From JANYGM01 sp043764015 (GTDB lineage Bacteria > Bacteroidota > Bacteroidia > Cytophagales > Thermonemataceae): a stretch of DNA of 64,000 nt. This document shows positions 15,482-24,508 of this stretch, piece by piece (within the stretch, counting starts at the first letter, position 1; every line of letters begins with the position of its first letter). Location: assembly GCA_043764015.1 (NCBI GenBank), contig JAYUKY010000015.1:1-64000 (forward strand), read 5' to 3'. A model generated the notes under the pieces. It had not been told where the DNA came from. It saw only the letters and a program-made list of their open reading frames with translations, and made no database searches. The position numbers and the translations under genes are program-made.

Positions 15482-18070
15482 TTAAAACGGTGCAGTTTCG
15501 TTTGTATTGTCAGTTGGTTTTGCTTTTGTGTCGTTCATTTTGCTGGCAAGCGTGATAAATTGGTTGGGCGCATCAGCCGTAGGAAATGAAGTTGGTTCAG
15601 CCGAAAATGTAGTATCTGCACCAAAACCAAAATTATCCATATTTCCAAACTTCGTAAATTCTCCAATAAATTTGAGTTTTACTGTGTCTAGTGAGCCGTT
15701 ACGGTGTTTTGCAATAATCACTTCTGCCATATTCTCACAAGGCATACCGTTTTCATCTTGCGTAATTTTGTAGTATTCTGGTCTATATAAAAATATTACC
15801 ATATCAGCATCCTGTTCTATACTTCCCGACTCCCTCAAATCAGAAAGCATTGGTTTTTTATCTCCTCCACGAGTTTCTACGGCACGACTAAGCTGCGAGA
15901 GTGCAATCACAGGTATATCCAATTCTTTGGCAATATTTTTGAGAGAACGAGAAATAAAGGCTATTTCTTGCTCTCTATTGCCTTTTCCACCACCGCCATC
16001 TCCACCAGACATCAGTTGCAAATAATCTACAATCAAAAGTTCTATGTTGTGTTGCGCCTTCAAACGGCGTGCTTTTGCCCTAAGCTCAAGCACAGAAAGC
16101 GCAGGCGTATCATCAATAAAAATAGGTGCTTCTGTGAGTTTAGTGATTTTTGAGTGCAGTTGTTCCCACTCATATTGCATCAAATTTCCTTTTTTGATTT
16201 TCTCACTATTTAGCTCTGCTTCTGCTGATAAAAGCCTGTTTACCAATTGTATAGCTGACATTTCCAGAGAGAAAATAGCTACTGCTTTTTGGTGGTCAAC
16301 GGCAGCATTACGCAAAGCAGATACCACAAAAGCAGTATTATGCGTTACGGTCATATCTTCCAGCAAAAAAAGCCTGTTTCCATCTATTTCAAAGCCATAA
16401 TAATCATCAACTTTGTCATATTCAATTTTAAATCCTGTAACTTTCCAATCAATTTTACTTCCCCAAGCACGAGCTTTTTTGCGTTCTACCTTGACAGGGA
16501 TTTTATCAATATCTCCATAAATACGCACTCTCCACACATCACACTCATAATTTATAGAAGTGATTTGGGCTTTTTTCTTTGTGAGAGAAGTTCTAAAACC
16601 AAGTGTATCACACAAAAACTTAATTTGTCGTGCTAAATCTTGATTTTTTTGCGTGATTTCGTAACCGTTAGATTGTACCAAATAATGTCCGTCAGAATCC
16701 AGCAAACCAGCAAGCAATGACAAACGGTTTTCCGTAGAATTGACCAAATAATGCTGTGGAATGTGTTTATTCCTTATTAAGTTAAGATTTTGTAATCCTT
16801 TCAATAATGAAAACAAAGGAAATTCATCTTTCTTTGATGTAATTCTATAATCAGGGTGTTTTGCTTTATTAGTTGGTAAAGTGACACGAAGCCCTAATCT
16901 GTCCGCATATTCTTTTAAATATTCCACGACCTCCTCATCTACATTTGTAATGGTTGTTGATGTACTTGCACCATCTCCTAGCCACATTCCCAAAAAATAA
17001 GGCTCAATAGTCACAGGTTTTTCTGCAAATTCTACTGCAACTTTGTAGCCTTTGTAGTTAGATTTGAATTTGTCTGATTTTTCTAAATACTCTTTCACAG
17101 AAATGTGCAGAACTTCTCCTTTTTTATGTTTTCCTTCATTTCTACTACGTTTCAAAGACAAAATATGACTTTCATTCACACCATAACGAATGCCTTTATT
17201 TTGGTTTATCCAATACATTTTTTCTTGTCCTCGTGCAAGAGAAAGCACTTTTCGTGGTGTAGAATCATCACCCATCAAAAATTCTCCTACCTCAATATCT
17301 TCTACTTTTTTGAGTTCTCCATTGAATAAAAGTACCTTGGTTCCCTTACGAACACATTTTCCCATTCCGGGCCTTGCCGCTAAAATAATCAAATCAGAGC
17401 GTTGCCAGCCAGAGGTTACTTGGTCTAAGTCATTAAAACCCGTTGGTACGCCTGTAAGACCATCTTTTTTATCTTTTTTTGCTTCTAACTCTTCTAATGC
17501 AATGCTCATCAAATCCTTCATCTTCATATAATTTTTTCTGATATTTTTTTCAGAAACATCAAATAAAGATTGTTGAGCGGCATCTAGGAGTTGTAAAACG
17601 TCTGTGGTATCTTCAAAAGCCTGCGTTTCTATTTTGGAGCAAATAGTAATCAAAGCACGTTTTATGGCGTATTGCATCAAAAGACGTGAATGATACACAA
17701 TATTTGCCGCAGAATTGACACGAGAGGTCAGTTCTGCAATCACATAAGCACCACCCACAAACTCCAACTTGCCCAAAGAACGCAGTTTTTGTGTAACTGT
17801 AATAATATCAATAGGCTCAGAATTTTGGAACAATTCTTTGATAGCGTTGTAAATTTCTTGGTGTGCAGGCTTGTAAAACGTGTCTGGGTACAAAATATCA
17901 ATGACATCATTGATAGCTTCTTTTTCTATCATCAATGCACCCAAAACAACTTCCTCAAGTTCTAGGGCTTGTGGTTGCAATTTCCCATTGGTTACAGGAT
18001 TTTTGAAAGGCGTCTTGTAAGTGCCTTTTTTATTGGCAAAATTGTCGTTGTTGAGGAGATTATTGTCCAT
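15482..18070 (-). CDS. dnaB: Replicative DNA helicase DnaB with an intein in the P-loop
   Basis: Hexameric 5'-3' helicase of the replication fork. From the chosen start the precursor has 862 residues; removing the 340-residue intein leaves about 522, close to the usual size. The N-terminal DnaB domain (PQALELEEVVLGALM) is followed by the RecA-like core with Walker A split as AARPGMGK/T, Walker B LLIVDYLQLM, and the ALSQLSRAVETR and SDLRESGSIEQDADMV motifs. A longer frame starts at 18154, but a TAnnTTTG box at 18157-18164 and a perfect hairpin at 18091-18123 show this stretch is leader, so I use the ATG at 18070. Confidence 0.95.
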   Translation of the reverse strand: MDNNLLNNDNFANKKGTYKTPFKNPVTNGKLQPQALELEEVVLGALMIEKEAINDVIDILYPDTFYKPAHQEIYNAIKELFQNSEPIDIITVTQKLRSLGKLEFVGGAYVIAELTSRVNSAANIVYHSRLLMQYAIKRALITICSKIETQAFEDTTDVLQLLDAAQQSLFDVSEKNIRKNYMKMKDLMSIALEELEAKKDKKDGLTGVPTGFNDLDQVTSGWQRSDLIILAARPGMGKCVRKGTKVLLFNGELKKVEDIEVGEFLMGDDSTPRKVLSLARGQEKMYWINQNKGIRYGVNESHILSLKRSRNEGKHKKGEVLHISVKEYLEKSDKFKSNYKGYKVAVEFAEKPVTIEPYFLGMWLGDGASTSTTITNVDEEVVEYLKEYADRLGLRVTLPTNKAKHPDYRITSKKDEFPLFSLLKGLQNLNLIRNKHIPQHYLVNSTENRLSLLAGLLDSDGHYLVQSNGYEITQKNQDLARQIKFLCDTLGFRTSLTKKKAQITSINYECDVWRVRIYGDIDKIPVKVERKKARAWGSKIDWKVTGFKIEYDKVDDYYGFEIDGNRLFLLEDMTVTHNTAFVVSALRNAAVDHQKAVAIFSLEMSAIQLVNRLLSAEAELNSEKIKKGNLMQYEWEQLHSKITKLTEAPIFIDDTPALSVLELRAKARRLKAQHNIELLIVDYLQLMSGGDGGGGKGNREQEIAFISRSLKNIAKELDIPVIALSQLSRAVETRGGDKKPMLSDLRESGSIEQDADMVIFLYRPEYYKITQDENGMPCENMAEVIIAKHRNGSLDTVKLKFIGEFTKFGNMDNFGFGADTTFSAEPTSFPTADAPNQFITLASKMNDTKAKPTDNTNETAPF
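16337..17356 (-). other. DnaB intein with LAGLIDADG endonuclease
   Basis: In-frame protein-splicing element of 340 residues inserted between the Lys and Thr of the Walker A motif. It starts with Cys1 (CVRKGTKVLLFNG, splicing block A), has a block B region with NESHILSL, the two LAGLIDADG-type helices of a homing endonuclease (FLGMWLGDGAS and LLAGLLDSDGH), block F (YYGFEIDGNRLFLLED) and ends in the HN dipeptide before extein Thr. All key splicing residues are present, and both endonuclease motifs keep an acidic residue, so splicing and homing both look possible. The other common dnaB intein site (SGSIEQD) is empty. Confidence 0.93.
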
Positions 18071-18090
18071 TGTTGTTGTAACTTTTATAC

Positions 18091-18123
18091 AACTTTTGGA
18101 GGGTTTTAAACCCTCCAAAAGTT
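18091..18123. promoter_or_regulatory. Perfect hairpin in the dnaB leader
   Basis: AACTTTTGGAGGGTTT and AAACCCTCCAAAAGTT pair perfectly around one base. It lies between the predicted dnaB transcript start (about 18150) and the ATG at 18070, so it may work as an attenuator or mRNA-stability element rather than as a simple terminator. Confidence 0.6.
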
Positions 18124-18156
18124 TATTTATCTTTATTTTTTCCTTGTGATTCACTA

Positions 18157-18164
18157 CAAATATA
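18157..18164 (-). promoter_or_regulatory. -7 promoter box of dnaB
   Basis: TATATTTG on the minus strand matches TAnnTTTG. It places the dnaB transcript start near 18150. Confidence 0.55.
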
Positions 18165-18253
18165 CGCAGAAAAAGTGGGATAGTTTTATATTTTTTTAAG
18201 TAAATTTCCTTGAAATTCTTAATGATTTGATAGTGAAAGAGATAAAAAATGCG

Positions 18254-18261
18254 TACTTTTG
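18254..18261 (+). promoter_or_regulatory. -7 promoter box of the divergent gene
   Basis: TACTTTTG on the plus strand. It covers an upstream in-frame ATG at 18259, which argues for the later start at 18295. Confidence 0.55.
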
Positions 18262-18294
18262 CACCTCAATTTAACCCAATTCAATACCAACTCA

Positions 18295-18822
18295 ATGGAC
18301 GCACTTACGGATTTAGCCAAAATTATTTTACCTGCAGCACTCGTACTTTATGGAATGTACTTGACTATTCAGTCTTTTCTAAACAAAGAATTTCAGAGAA
18401 AACTCGCTGAAATTAAACTAAAAAACACGGAGGTTATTCTCACAGGGCGTTTGCAGGCGTATGAGCGTATGTGTTTGTTTTTGGAAAGGATTTCACCTGA
18501 AAATCTGTTATTGCGTATCAATGCTAATTCTCCAGAACTCACCGCAGATGATTTGCACCAAATAATGCTCCACGAGATACGCAATGAGTTTTCGCATAAT
18601 CTTTCGCAACAAATTTATATGTCTGACGAAACTTGGGTGCTTATCCGCAACGCAAAAGAAGAAGTAATTACGCTTATCAATAATTCTGTGGCAACAATGC
18701 ACGATAACGCCACAAGTTTAGACCTTGCCAAACAAATTTTTGAGAATATCAGGGCTTATAATCTTTCGCCTATTGCACCTGCAATGGCAAATTTGAAAGA
18801 AGAAGTAATGAAATTATTGTAG
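18295..18822 (+). CDS. Conserved membrane-anchored protein of unknown function
   Basis: About 175 residues from the chosen ATG (MDALTDLAKIILPAAL). One N-terminal transmembrane helix (about 8-30) is followed by a cytoplasmic helical part: KSFLNKEFQ-like basic segment, ILTGRLQAYERMCLFLERISPENLLLR, and HEIRNEFSHNLSQQIYMSDETW. The pattern resembles a small uncharacterised protein family that I recall as common in Bacteroidota. The start at 18295 is preferred because the promoter box at 18254-18261 overlaps an earlier ATG. It is divergent from dnaB; a functional link is not shown. Confidence 0.75.
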   Translation: MDALTDLAKIILPAALVLYGMYLTIQSFLNKEFQRKLAEIKLKNTEVILTGRLQAYERMCLFLERISPENLLLRINANSPELTADDLHQIMLHEIRNEFSHNLSQQIYMSDETWVLIRNAKEEVITLINNSVATMHDNATSLDLAKQIFENIRAYNLSPIAPAMANLKEEVMKLL

Positions 18823-18978
18823 GAAATCTTATAAATTGTCTAAATATAGTTTTAAAACATCAATCAACCCCTTATTTAAAATATTATTTAGACAGTTAAA
18901 ATAAATTCTTGTTTAGTTTACAAAAAATACCTACATTGTAGAACACTAACATAATTGGAATTTTTTTATGACTTTTAA

Positions 18979-21900
18979 ATGATGCAAGCACTCCAACAAT
19001 TTTTTAAAACATATTTTGCTGTGGGTTTAGCTGATGATAAGCTAAAACGGCAACTTATAGCATTGAATTTTAATTTGTATGTCTTCCTTATTATGATGTT
19101 TTTTGCTATTATTTATTATTTAATAGGCATTGACGCAATCATCACGACTTATACACTCTGTTTTGGAATTACTTTTTTGGGTACTTTCCTGTTAGCTTGG
19201 CATAGTTATCATTATGCAAGCATATTGTACATGTTTATTTCTATCAATCTTGGTTTTGGTGGTGGTATGCTCCTATGGGGAAATCCTTTTGAAATAGGAA
19301 TTGTATTCTTACCTCTTATTTGTGGTTATTTTGTACTTTTTGACTTAAAAGACAAAGGAGTTCTTTACCTTGTCTTTCTTTCAATTACTATTCTTGCTAT
19401 TACTCGTCTTTTTGATTGGTCAATTTTTGTGGTAGATGTTCCTATTTTGTACAAAAAAAATATTTATATTTCTATTTTAGTAATTTCGTTGCTTACTGCT
19501 TTGTATTTTATCAATATCATTACCAGAATGAGTGGTAAGACTGAAAGAAGGCTAGAACTTCAAAGCTTTGCTATGGATAATGCAGGAGATAGCATTTTGT
19601 GGTTAGATAAAACGGGAAATATTTGTTATGCTAATAAAATGTCTATAAAAACTTTTCAATATGAAAAGCAGATTTTACTAAAAAGTAATATTTTTGAACT
19701 TTGTAAAGACTTTTCTAAGCAAGAATGGCAAAATACGTGGCAAATACTAGAAAAAAACGAATTGATGTATTTAGAATACGTCTTTTGTAATGCTGTTAAT
19801 GCAAAAATTGATATGGATATTTCTTTTTCTATGATGCATACTGGAAAAGAATATTATGTTTGTGCTTTTATGAAAGATATAAGTGAGCCAAAACGCTTGG
19901 AAAACGTCAAACAAGCAGAAAAAAATGTACTCAAAAACATTGCACAAGGCTATAGTGTGCAGGCATCAGTAGGGATTTTCCTAAGAAATTTGGAACATTC
20001 TGTACAAAATCAAATGTTTTCTTCTATTTTACTTATCAATAAAGAAGGTGTAGAGAAAGAAAAACTTGCTTATTATTCTGCGCCAAATCTCCCAGAAAGC
20101 TATATTGATGTACTAGAAGCAACAGAAATAGAAATAAATGCTTCTACATCTGGTAGAGCTGTTTTTAATAGAAGAACAACTATCATAGAAAGTATTGATA
20201 AAAGTGATTTTGAAGAAAATTACAGAGAAACAACTAATAATCATCATTTTAAAGCCTGTTGTGCTTTGCCTATGTTTGCTAGTAATGGCGAGGTTTTGGG
20301 CGTGCTTACTATTTATTATGACAGTGAGCAAAAACCCACTAACAAAGATTTGGAAGTCTTGGAAAGTGCCAAAAATACTCTTTCTATTATCATTGAGCGA
20401 AGTTTGACAGACCAAGCACTGCGCAAAAGTGAAGCCAATAATAAGGCTCTTATTAAAGCTATTCCTGATAATATCTTTATGATTGACAAAGAAGGCACGT
20501 ATCAAAAAATAATAGCAGATAATGATACAGATTTGATAGCTCCTATTGAAGATATTATAGGCAAAAATGTTATTGATGTTATGCCAAAAGAAGTGGCTAT
20601 AAAAATGCTACGAATGATACAAAAAGTAACATCTACGGGTTTTCCACAGTCTTTTGAACATACTAATAATAATATTTTTGGTATTCGTAAATTTTATGAA
20701 ACACGAATGGTTGCCCACGAAAACGGTGGCGTGGTTACTATTGTCAGAAATATCACTGAAAGAAAGAAAAATGAACAACTTATTGAGGAAAATAACAGCA
20801 AAATTAACGCTATTCTTGAAAGTACCTCGCACATTATCTTTGCCTTAGATACGGAACTGCGTTATATTGCGTTCAATCCTACACATAAGGCACGTATGAA
20901 AGCTATTTATGATGTTGATATTGCTATTGGTGTTAGCATACCAGAAAATGCTATTTTTAATGCTAAAATAAAGGCTAATTTTTTGCGTGCATTGCAAGGA
21001 GAGCAGTTTGTCTTAGTGGAAGAAGTTCACGTCAATGATCACAAAACGCTTTATTACGAGATATTCCATAATCCTATCCGTAATGCCTTGTCAGAAGTTA
21101 CGGGACTTGCTATTTTCTCACAAGACATCACAGAAAGAATACTTTTTGAAGAAGAACTCAAAGAGGCAAAAATAAAAGCAGAAGCAGGCGCAAAAGCAAA
21201 ATCTGCGTTTTTGTCTAATATGAGCCACGAAATAAGAACGCCAATGAACGTGATTATGGGACTTACTAATATTGTTTTGCAGGATAATTTGTCCGCAAAA
21301 TCTAGAGAAAATCTAAGAACTGTCAAATCTTCTACAGAAAATCTGCTAGGAATTATCAATGATGTATTAGATATTTCTAAGATAGAAGCAGGAAAAGTTT
21401 CTTTGGAAGAGAAAGATTTTGACCTTTTTGAGTTGTTGAAAGACATTGAAAGAGTTTTTTCTTTTTCAACGAAAGAGAAAAAATTGTATTTTAACGTGAA
21501 CATGGCAGACAATATGCCAAAAATTGTCAAAGGAGACCGTTTGCGCCTTAATCAAATTCTTATCAATTTGCTTGGCAACGCTTTTAAATTTACCAATGAA
21601 GGTGGCGTAACGCTTAGTGTGGATATGTTGGAAGAAAGTTTGAGTTTTGATGTACTCAAATTTGTCATTACAGACACAGGAATAGGTATTCCTGTAAGAC
21701 AACAAGAAAGTATTTTTGAAAGTTTTACGCAGGCTTTCAGCGACAAAGCAAAAAAAATTCAAGGGACAGGTTTGGGACTTGCTATCACCAAACAACTGGT
21801 AGAACTGCAAAATGGGCGTGTTTATGTAAAAAGTGAACTAGGAAAAGGAAGTGATTTTATCATAGAATTGCCATTTTTGAAGGCAAATACCACACAAATT

Positions 21901-22752
21901 GTTTCAGAAAATACTATGCAAAATAATAAAGTTCAAGGCACAATTAGCCTAAAAGGAATAAGGATTTTGCTTGCAGAAGATAACCTGCTTAACCAATTTG
22001 TCGCAAAACAAATTCTGGCAGAATGGCAAGTAGTGCTAGAAATAGCCAATACAGGCGTAGAAGTGCTAGAAAAAATGGCTAAACAAGATTTTGATTTGAT
22101 ACTTATGGATTTGCAAATGCCCGAAATGAGTGGTTTTGAGGCAGCAGAATACATACGTACCAAACTTTTTGCACCAGAAAATAGCATACCAATCATAGCA
22201 CTTACGGCAGACGCTTTCCAAGAAACACGCCAAAAAGCCTTAGAAATAGGTATGAATGCCGTTGTTACGAAACCTTTTCAAGCTGAAGAACTTTTTAATG
22301 TAATTGCACAATTTGCAACTCAAACAACTCAAATACAACCAACATTACAAGAAACAATACCTAAAAATACAGATTTAAAGCAAAATGCACCACAAAATCA
22401 ACAAATAGACCTCAATAATCTCAACAAATTACTTAATAATGACCCAAAGGCTTTAAAACAGCTTTTCAAAATATTTACAGAAAACTTTAAAGTAGATATC
22501 AAAATGCTTAAAAAAGCACAAGAAGCACAAGATTTGTCAAAACTGGAAAGCCTTGCACACAAATTAAAATCTACTTTCAGCACTTTTGGCATACATCACA
22601 CAAGTAAAATCCTACTTGAAATTGAAAAAAATGCTATGAATGGTATCAATCAAGAAGATTTAGCAGGGCTTGTGGGTGATGTTACACATAGCTACGAATG
22701 TGCTTGTGAGGAGATTAAAGGCATTTTGAATATGGCAGTCGTACAAGGATAG
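18979..22752 (+). CDS. Large hybrid sensor histidine kinase (PAS, GAF, REC, HPt)
   Basis: Multi-domain phosphorelay protein of 1257 residues. Six hydrophobic helices (about 25-185) are followed by a PAS domain (about 190-310), a GAF domain (about 315-480), two more PAS domains (about 485-600 and 605-725), a HisKA domain with His750 in MSHEIRTPMNVIMGL, an HATPase_c domain (about 855-975), a receiver domain with Asp1044 in LILMDLQMPEMSG, and a C-terminal HPt domain with His1194 in LAHKLKSTF. All relay residues are present, so it could send phosphate onward to a separate regulator, which is not next door. Signal unknown. Confidence 0.93.
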   Translation: MMQALQQFFKTYFAVGLADDKLKRQLIALNFNLYVFLIMMFFAIIYYLIGIDAIITTYTLCFGITFLGTFLLAWHSYHYASILYMFISINLGFGGGMLLWGNPFEIGIVFLPLICGYFVLFDLKDKGVLYLVFLSITILAITRLFDWSIFVVDVPILYKKNIYISILVISLLTALYFINIITRMSGKTERRLELQSFAMDNAGDSILWLDKTGNICYANKMSIKTFQYEKQILLKSNIFELCKDFSKQEWQNTWQILEKNELMYLEYVFCNAVNAKIDMDISFSMMHTGKEYYVCAFMKDISEPKRLENVKQAEKNVLKNIAQGYSVQASVGIFLRNLEHSVQNQMFSSILLINKEGVEKEKLAYYSAPNLPESYIDVLEATEIEINASTSGRAVFNRRTTIIESIDKSDFEENYRETTNNHHFKACCALPMFASNGEVLGVLTIYYDSEQKPTNKDLEVLESAKNTLSIIIERSLTDQALRKSEANNKALIKAIPDNIFMIDKEGTYQKIIADNDTDLIAPIEDIIGKNVIDVMPKEVAIKMLRMIQKVTSTGFPQSFEHTNNNIFGIRKFYETRMVAHENGGVVTIVRNITERKKNEQLIEENNSKINAILESTSHIIFALDTELRYIAFNPTHKARMKAIYDVDIAIGVSIPENAIFNAKIKANFLRALQGEQFVLVEEVHVNDHKTLYYEIFHNPIRNALSEVTGLAIFSQDITERILFEEELKEAKIKAEAGAKAKSAFLSNMSHEIRTPMNVIMGLTNIVLQDNLSAKSRENLRTVKSSTENLLGIINDVLDISKIEAGKVSLEEKDFDLFELLKDIERVFSFSTKEKKLYFNVNMADNMPKIVKGDRLRLNQILINLLGNAFKFTNEGGVTLSVDMLEESLSFDVLKFVITDTGIGIPVRQQESIFESFTQAFSDKAKKIQGTGLGLAITKQLVELQNGRVYVKSELGKGSDFIIELPFLKANTTQIVSENTMQNNKVQGTISLKGIRILLAEDNLLNQFVAKQILAEWQVVLEIANTGVEVLEKMAKQDFDLILMDLQMPEMSGFEAAEYIRTKLFAPENSIPIIALTADAFQETRQKALEIGMNAVVTKPFQAEELFNVIAQFATQTTQIQPTLQETIPKNTDLKQNAPQNQQIDLNNLNKLLNNDPKALKQLFKIFTENFKVDIKMLKKAQEAQDLSKLESLAHKLKSTFSTFGIHHTSKILLEIEKNAMNGINQEDLAGLVGDVTHSYECACEEIKGILNMAVVQG

Positions 22753-22856
22753 GTAAGAGGTAAGAGGTACGAAGTAAGAGATACGAAGTACGAATATAAA
22801 TCACGGATTTAATAGCTAGCGTTTTATGTTCGTACTTCTTATTTCATACCTTTTCT
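22753..22856. repeat. Inverted pair of repeat family B copies
   Basis: GTAAGAGGTACGAAGTAAGA ... GTACGAATATAAA (22753-22798) faces ATGTTCGTACTTCTTATTTC (22827-22850). The pair sits between two convergent genes and may end both transcripts. Confidence 0.65.
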
Positions 22857-23628
22857 AAGAGCTGTATCCAATTATTCTATAAACACTATATCCAAGCCAT
22901 TCGTGAAGTAAAATGTAAGAATGATATAAAGATTTTTCCGTTGGTACAAGCCAAGAAAGTGCGTGAATTGTTTTTCTATCAGTACCATTATTATAAAAAT
23001 CTGTAGCAAATCCATCAGCTTTTATTCCTGCTTTGTCAAAGCAGCCCAAAGCACGCCTCAAATGAAAAGCAGAAGTAATGATTAAATACTTTTGATTAGG
23101 GAAATCTTTGTTGAGAACTTTGGCAGAAAAGAGTGCATTTTCACGGGTATTAGCAGATTTATCTTCCAAGATAATAGCATTTTCAGGTACGCCAGCCAAT
23201 AAAAGAAATTTTTTGAGGTCTTGTGCTTCATCTTCATCTTTTTGTGGCTGAAAACTCCCACCAGAAATAAGTATTTTTTTGATATTTCCATTCTTATAGA
23301 GTTGTAAAGCGTGGGTAATACGGTCAGCTCCTTTGTTGAAATAAGTGCGGTCGTGGGGTATTTTATGGACGTTTAGCACACCTGTAAGCACCACTCCAAC
23401 CTCATAAGTAGCTACATTTGCCATAGGCGTAGGTGGTACTTCCCACTGCAAAAACGCTTCATTGGTGAGGGCAGGATTACCAAAAATAAATAATATTCCT
23501 ATACATATTTTGAGGGCTTTTTTTCTTCTTTTGTCATTTTTAGTAAAAATTGCATAAAAAAGCAAAAAGATAATCCAAAACATTGGCATCAATACATAAA
23601 ATAGTGTTTTTGAAAGGATATAAAACAT
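22855..23628 (-). CDS. YdcF/DUF218-family membrane protein
   Basis: Protein of 257 residues with two N-terminal hydrophobic helices (about 5-26 and 40-55) and a DUF218 domain (about 75-245) showing GVVLTG, DRITHALQLYKNG, ILISGGS, EDKSANTRENA and YLIITSAFHLRRA, the family pattern seen in ElyC/SanA/YdcF proteins. Family members act at the envelope, ElyC in lipid-carrier-dependent peptidoglycan synthesis; the exact reaction is not known. Predicted to be anchored in the inner membrane with the domain outside. Single gene. Confidence 0.85.
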   Translation of the reverse strand: MFYILSKTLFYVLMPMFWIIFLLFYAIFTKNDKRRKKALKICIGILFIFGNPALTNEAFLQWEVPPTPMANVATYEVGVVLTGVLNVHKIPHDRTYFNKGADRITHALQLYKNGNIKKILISGGSFQPQKDEDEAQDLKKFLLLAGVPENAIILEDKSANTRENALFSAKVLNKDFPNQKYLIITSAFHLRRALGCFDKAGIKADGFATDFYNNGTDRKTIHALSWLVPTEKSLYHSYILLHEWLGYSVYRIIGYSS

Positions 23629-23727
23629 TTTGGTAGTTGTAGAATTAATATAAAATGCAAAAACTCACCTTAAAGATATTAAAGCAAGTTTTGTCAATAC
23701 CATAAATTTAATAAATCAGATTAAAAT

Positions 23728-23901
23728 TTATTTTGTTACTGTGAAGGTCATATATAAAAGATTTTTTCCTCCAGCCTGTTCCAAGTTGGCGTGAATTTCT
23801 TTGATTTTCCAGCCGTCTTGCAAGAAAGTTTGTATCTCTGTAAGGTCTGCAGTAGGGTTACTTGTCAAATTGACAATTTTGTTTATTGTTTTAGATTCCA
23901 T
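23728..23901 (-). CDS. Small protein of 57 residues
   Basis: Open frame starting MESKTINKIVNLTSNPTADL and ending MTFTVTK. The predicted layout is a short strand, a helix with TEIQTFLQDGWKIKEIH and two strands (KNLLYMTFTVTK), which resembles small DUF4177-like proteins with a conserved LQDGWKI helix. No signal peptide. Codon use is like neighbouring genes. It lies alone in a 490-base gap between the YdcF and YtxH genes, same strand. Function unknown. Confidence 0.6.
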   Translation of the reverse strand: MESKTINKIVNLTSNPTADLTEIQTFLQDGWKIKEIHANLEQAGGKNLLYMTFTVTK

Positions 23902-24120
23902 ATAATTTTGTTAGAAATACCAAAGAAGCGGCTTTGAGGTTGATTTTAATTTTTACAAAACAGTCTATAAAAATGATTTTGTAGTAATTGTTCTGCAAAG
24001 ATAATTTTTATTTGTTTTATTTAATAATTTTACATAAAAATATTTTCAAAGTTATCTTTAAATGGTATTTTTATCATATTTTAAAAGCCTTTGTCTAAAT
24101 ATTTTCTTCAAACATCATTC

Positions 24121-24357
24121 TTAGACAGTTTTTGTAGCTTCAACAGTTTTACTGGCTTCGTTCTTTTTTGTAAGTTCGTTTACTTTATCTGTAAGTTTTG
24201 TCATTTGTGTACCAATGCTAGACTTGATATCACCTGCTTTTTTAGCTAGTTTTTTGCGAGTTTCTTTTCCGCTATCAGGTGCAATAAGTAAGCCTGCAAC
24301 TGCTCCCACGCCCACACCAGCAAGGAAAGAAAGAAGAATTTTTTGTCCAGTATTCAT
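24121..24357 (-). CDS. YtxH domain protein
   Basis: Small 78-residue protein with the YtxH pattern: a Gly-rich membrane helix (residues 7-27, LLSFLAGVGVGAVAGLLIAP) followed by DSGKETRKKLAKKAGDIKSS and a charged amphipathic helix. Family members are general-stress or envelope proteins of unclear biochemical role. It sits alone, followed by a gap and divergent from plsC. Confidence 0.88.
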   Translation of the reverse strand: MNTGQKILLSFLAGVGVGAVAGLLIAPDSGKETRKKLAKKAGDIKSSIGTQMTKLTDKVNELTKKNEASKTVEATKTV

Positions 24358-24508
24358 AAAAAATTATGTTTAAATTGTGAAGGATAATTAAATTTGGAAT
24401 TTGATAAAAAAAGAATATTCACAAAAATATGAAATCTTAGTTTTAAAACACTATTTTTGGGAATAAAATTTACTTTTTTAAAAATATTTCTTTTTTTCTT
24501 ACTTTTTT

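Noticed and set aside
18071..18154. N-terminal extension of DnaB from the ATG at 18154
   Set aside because: The stretch contains a perfect hairpin and begins at the predicted transcript start; the residues are not like DnaB.
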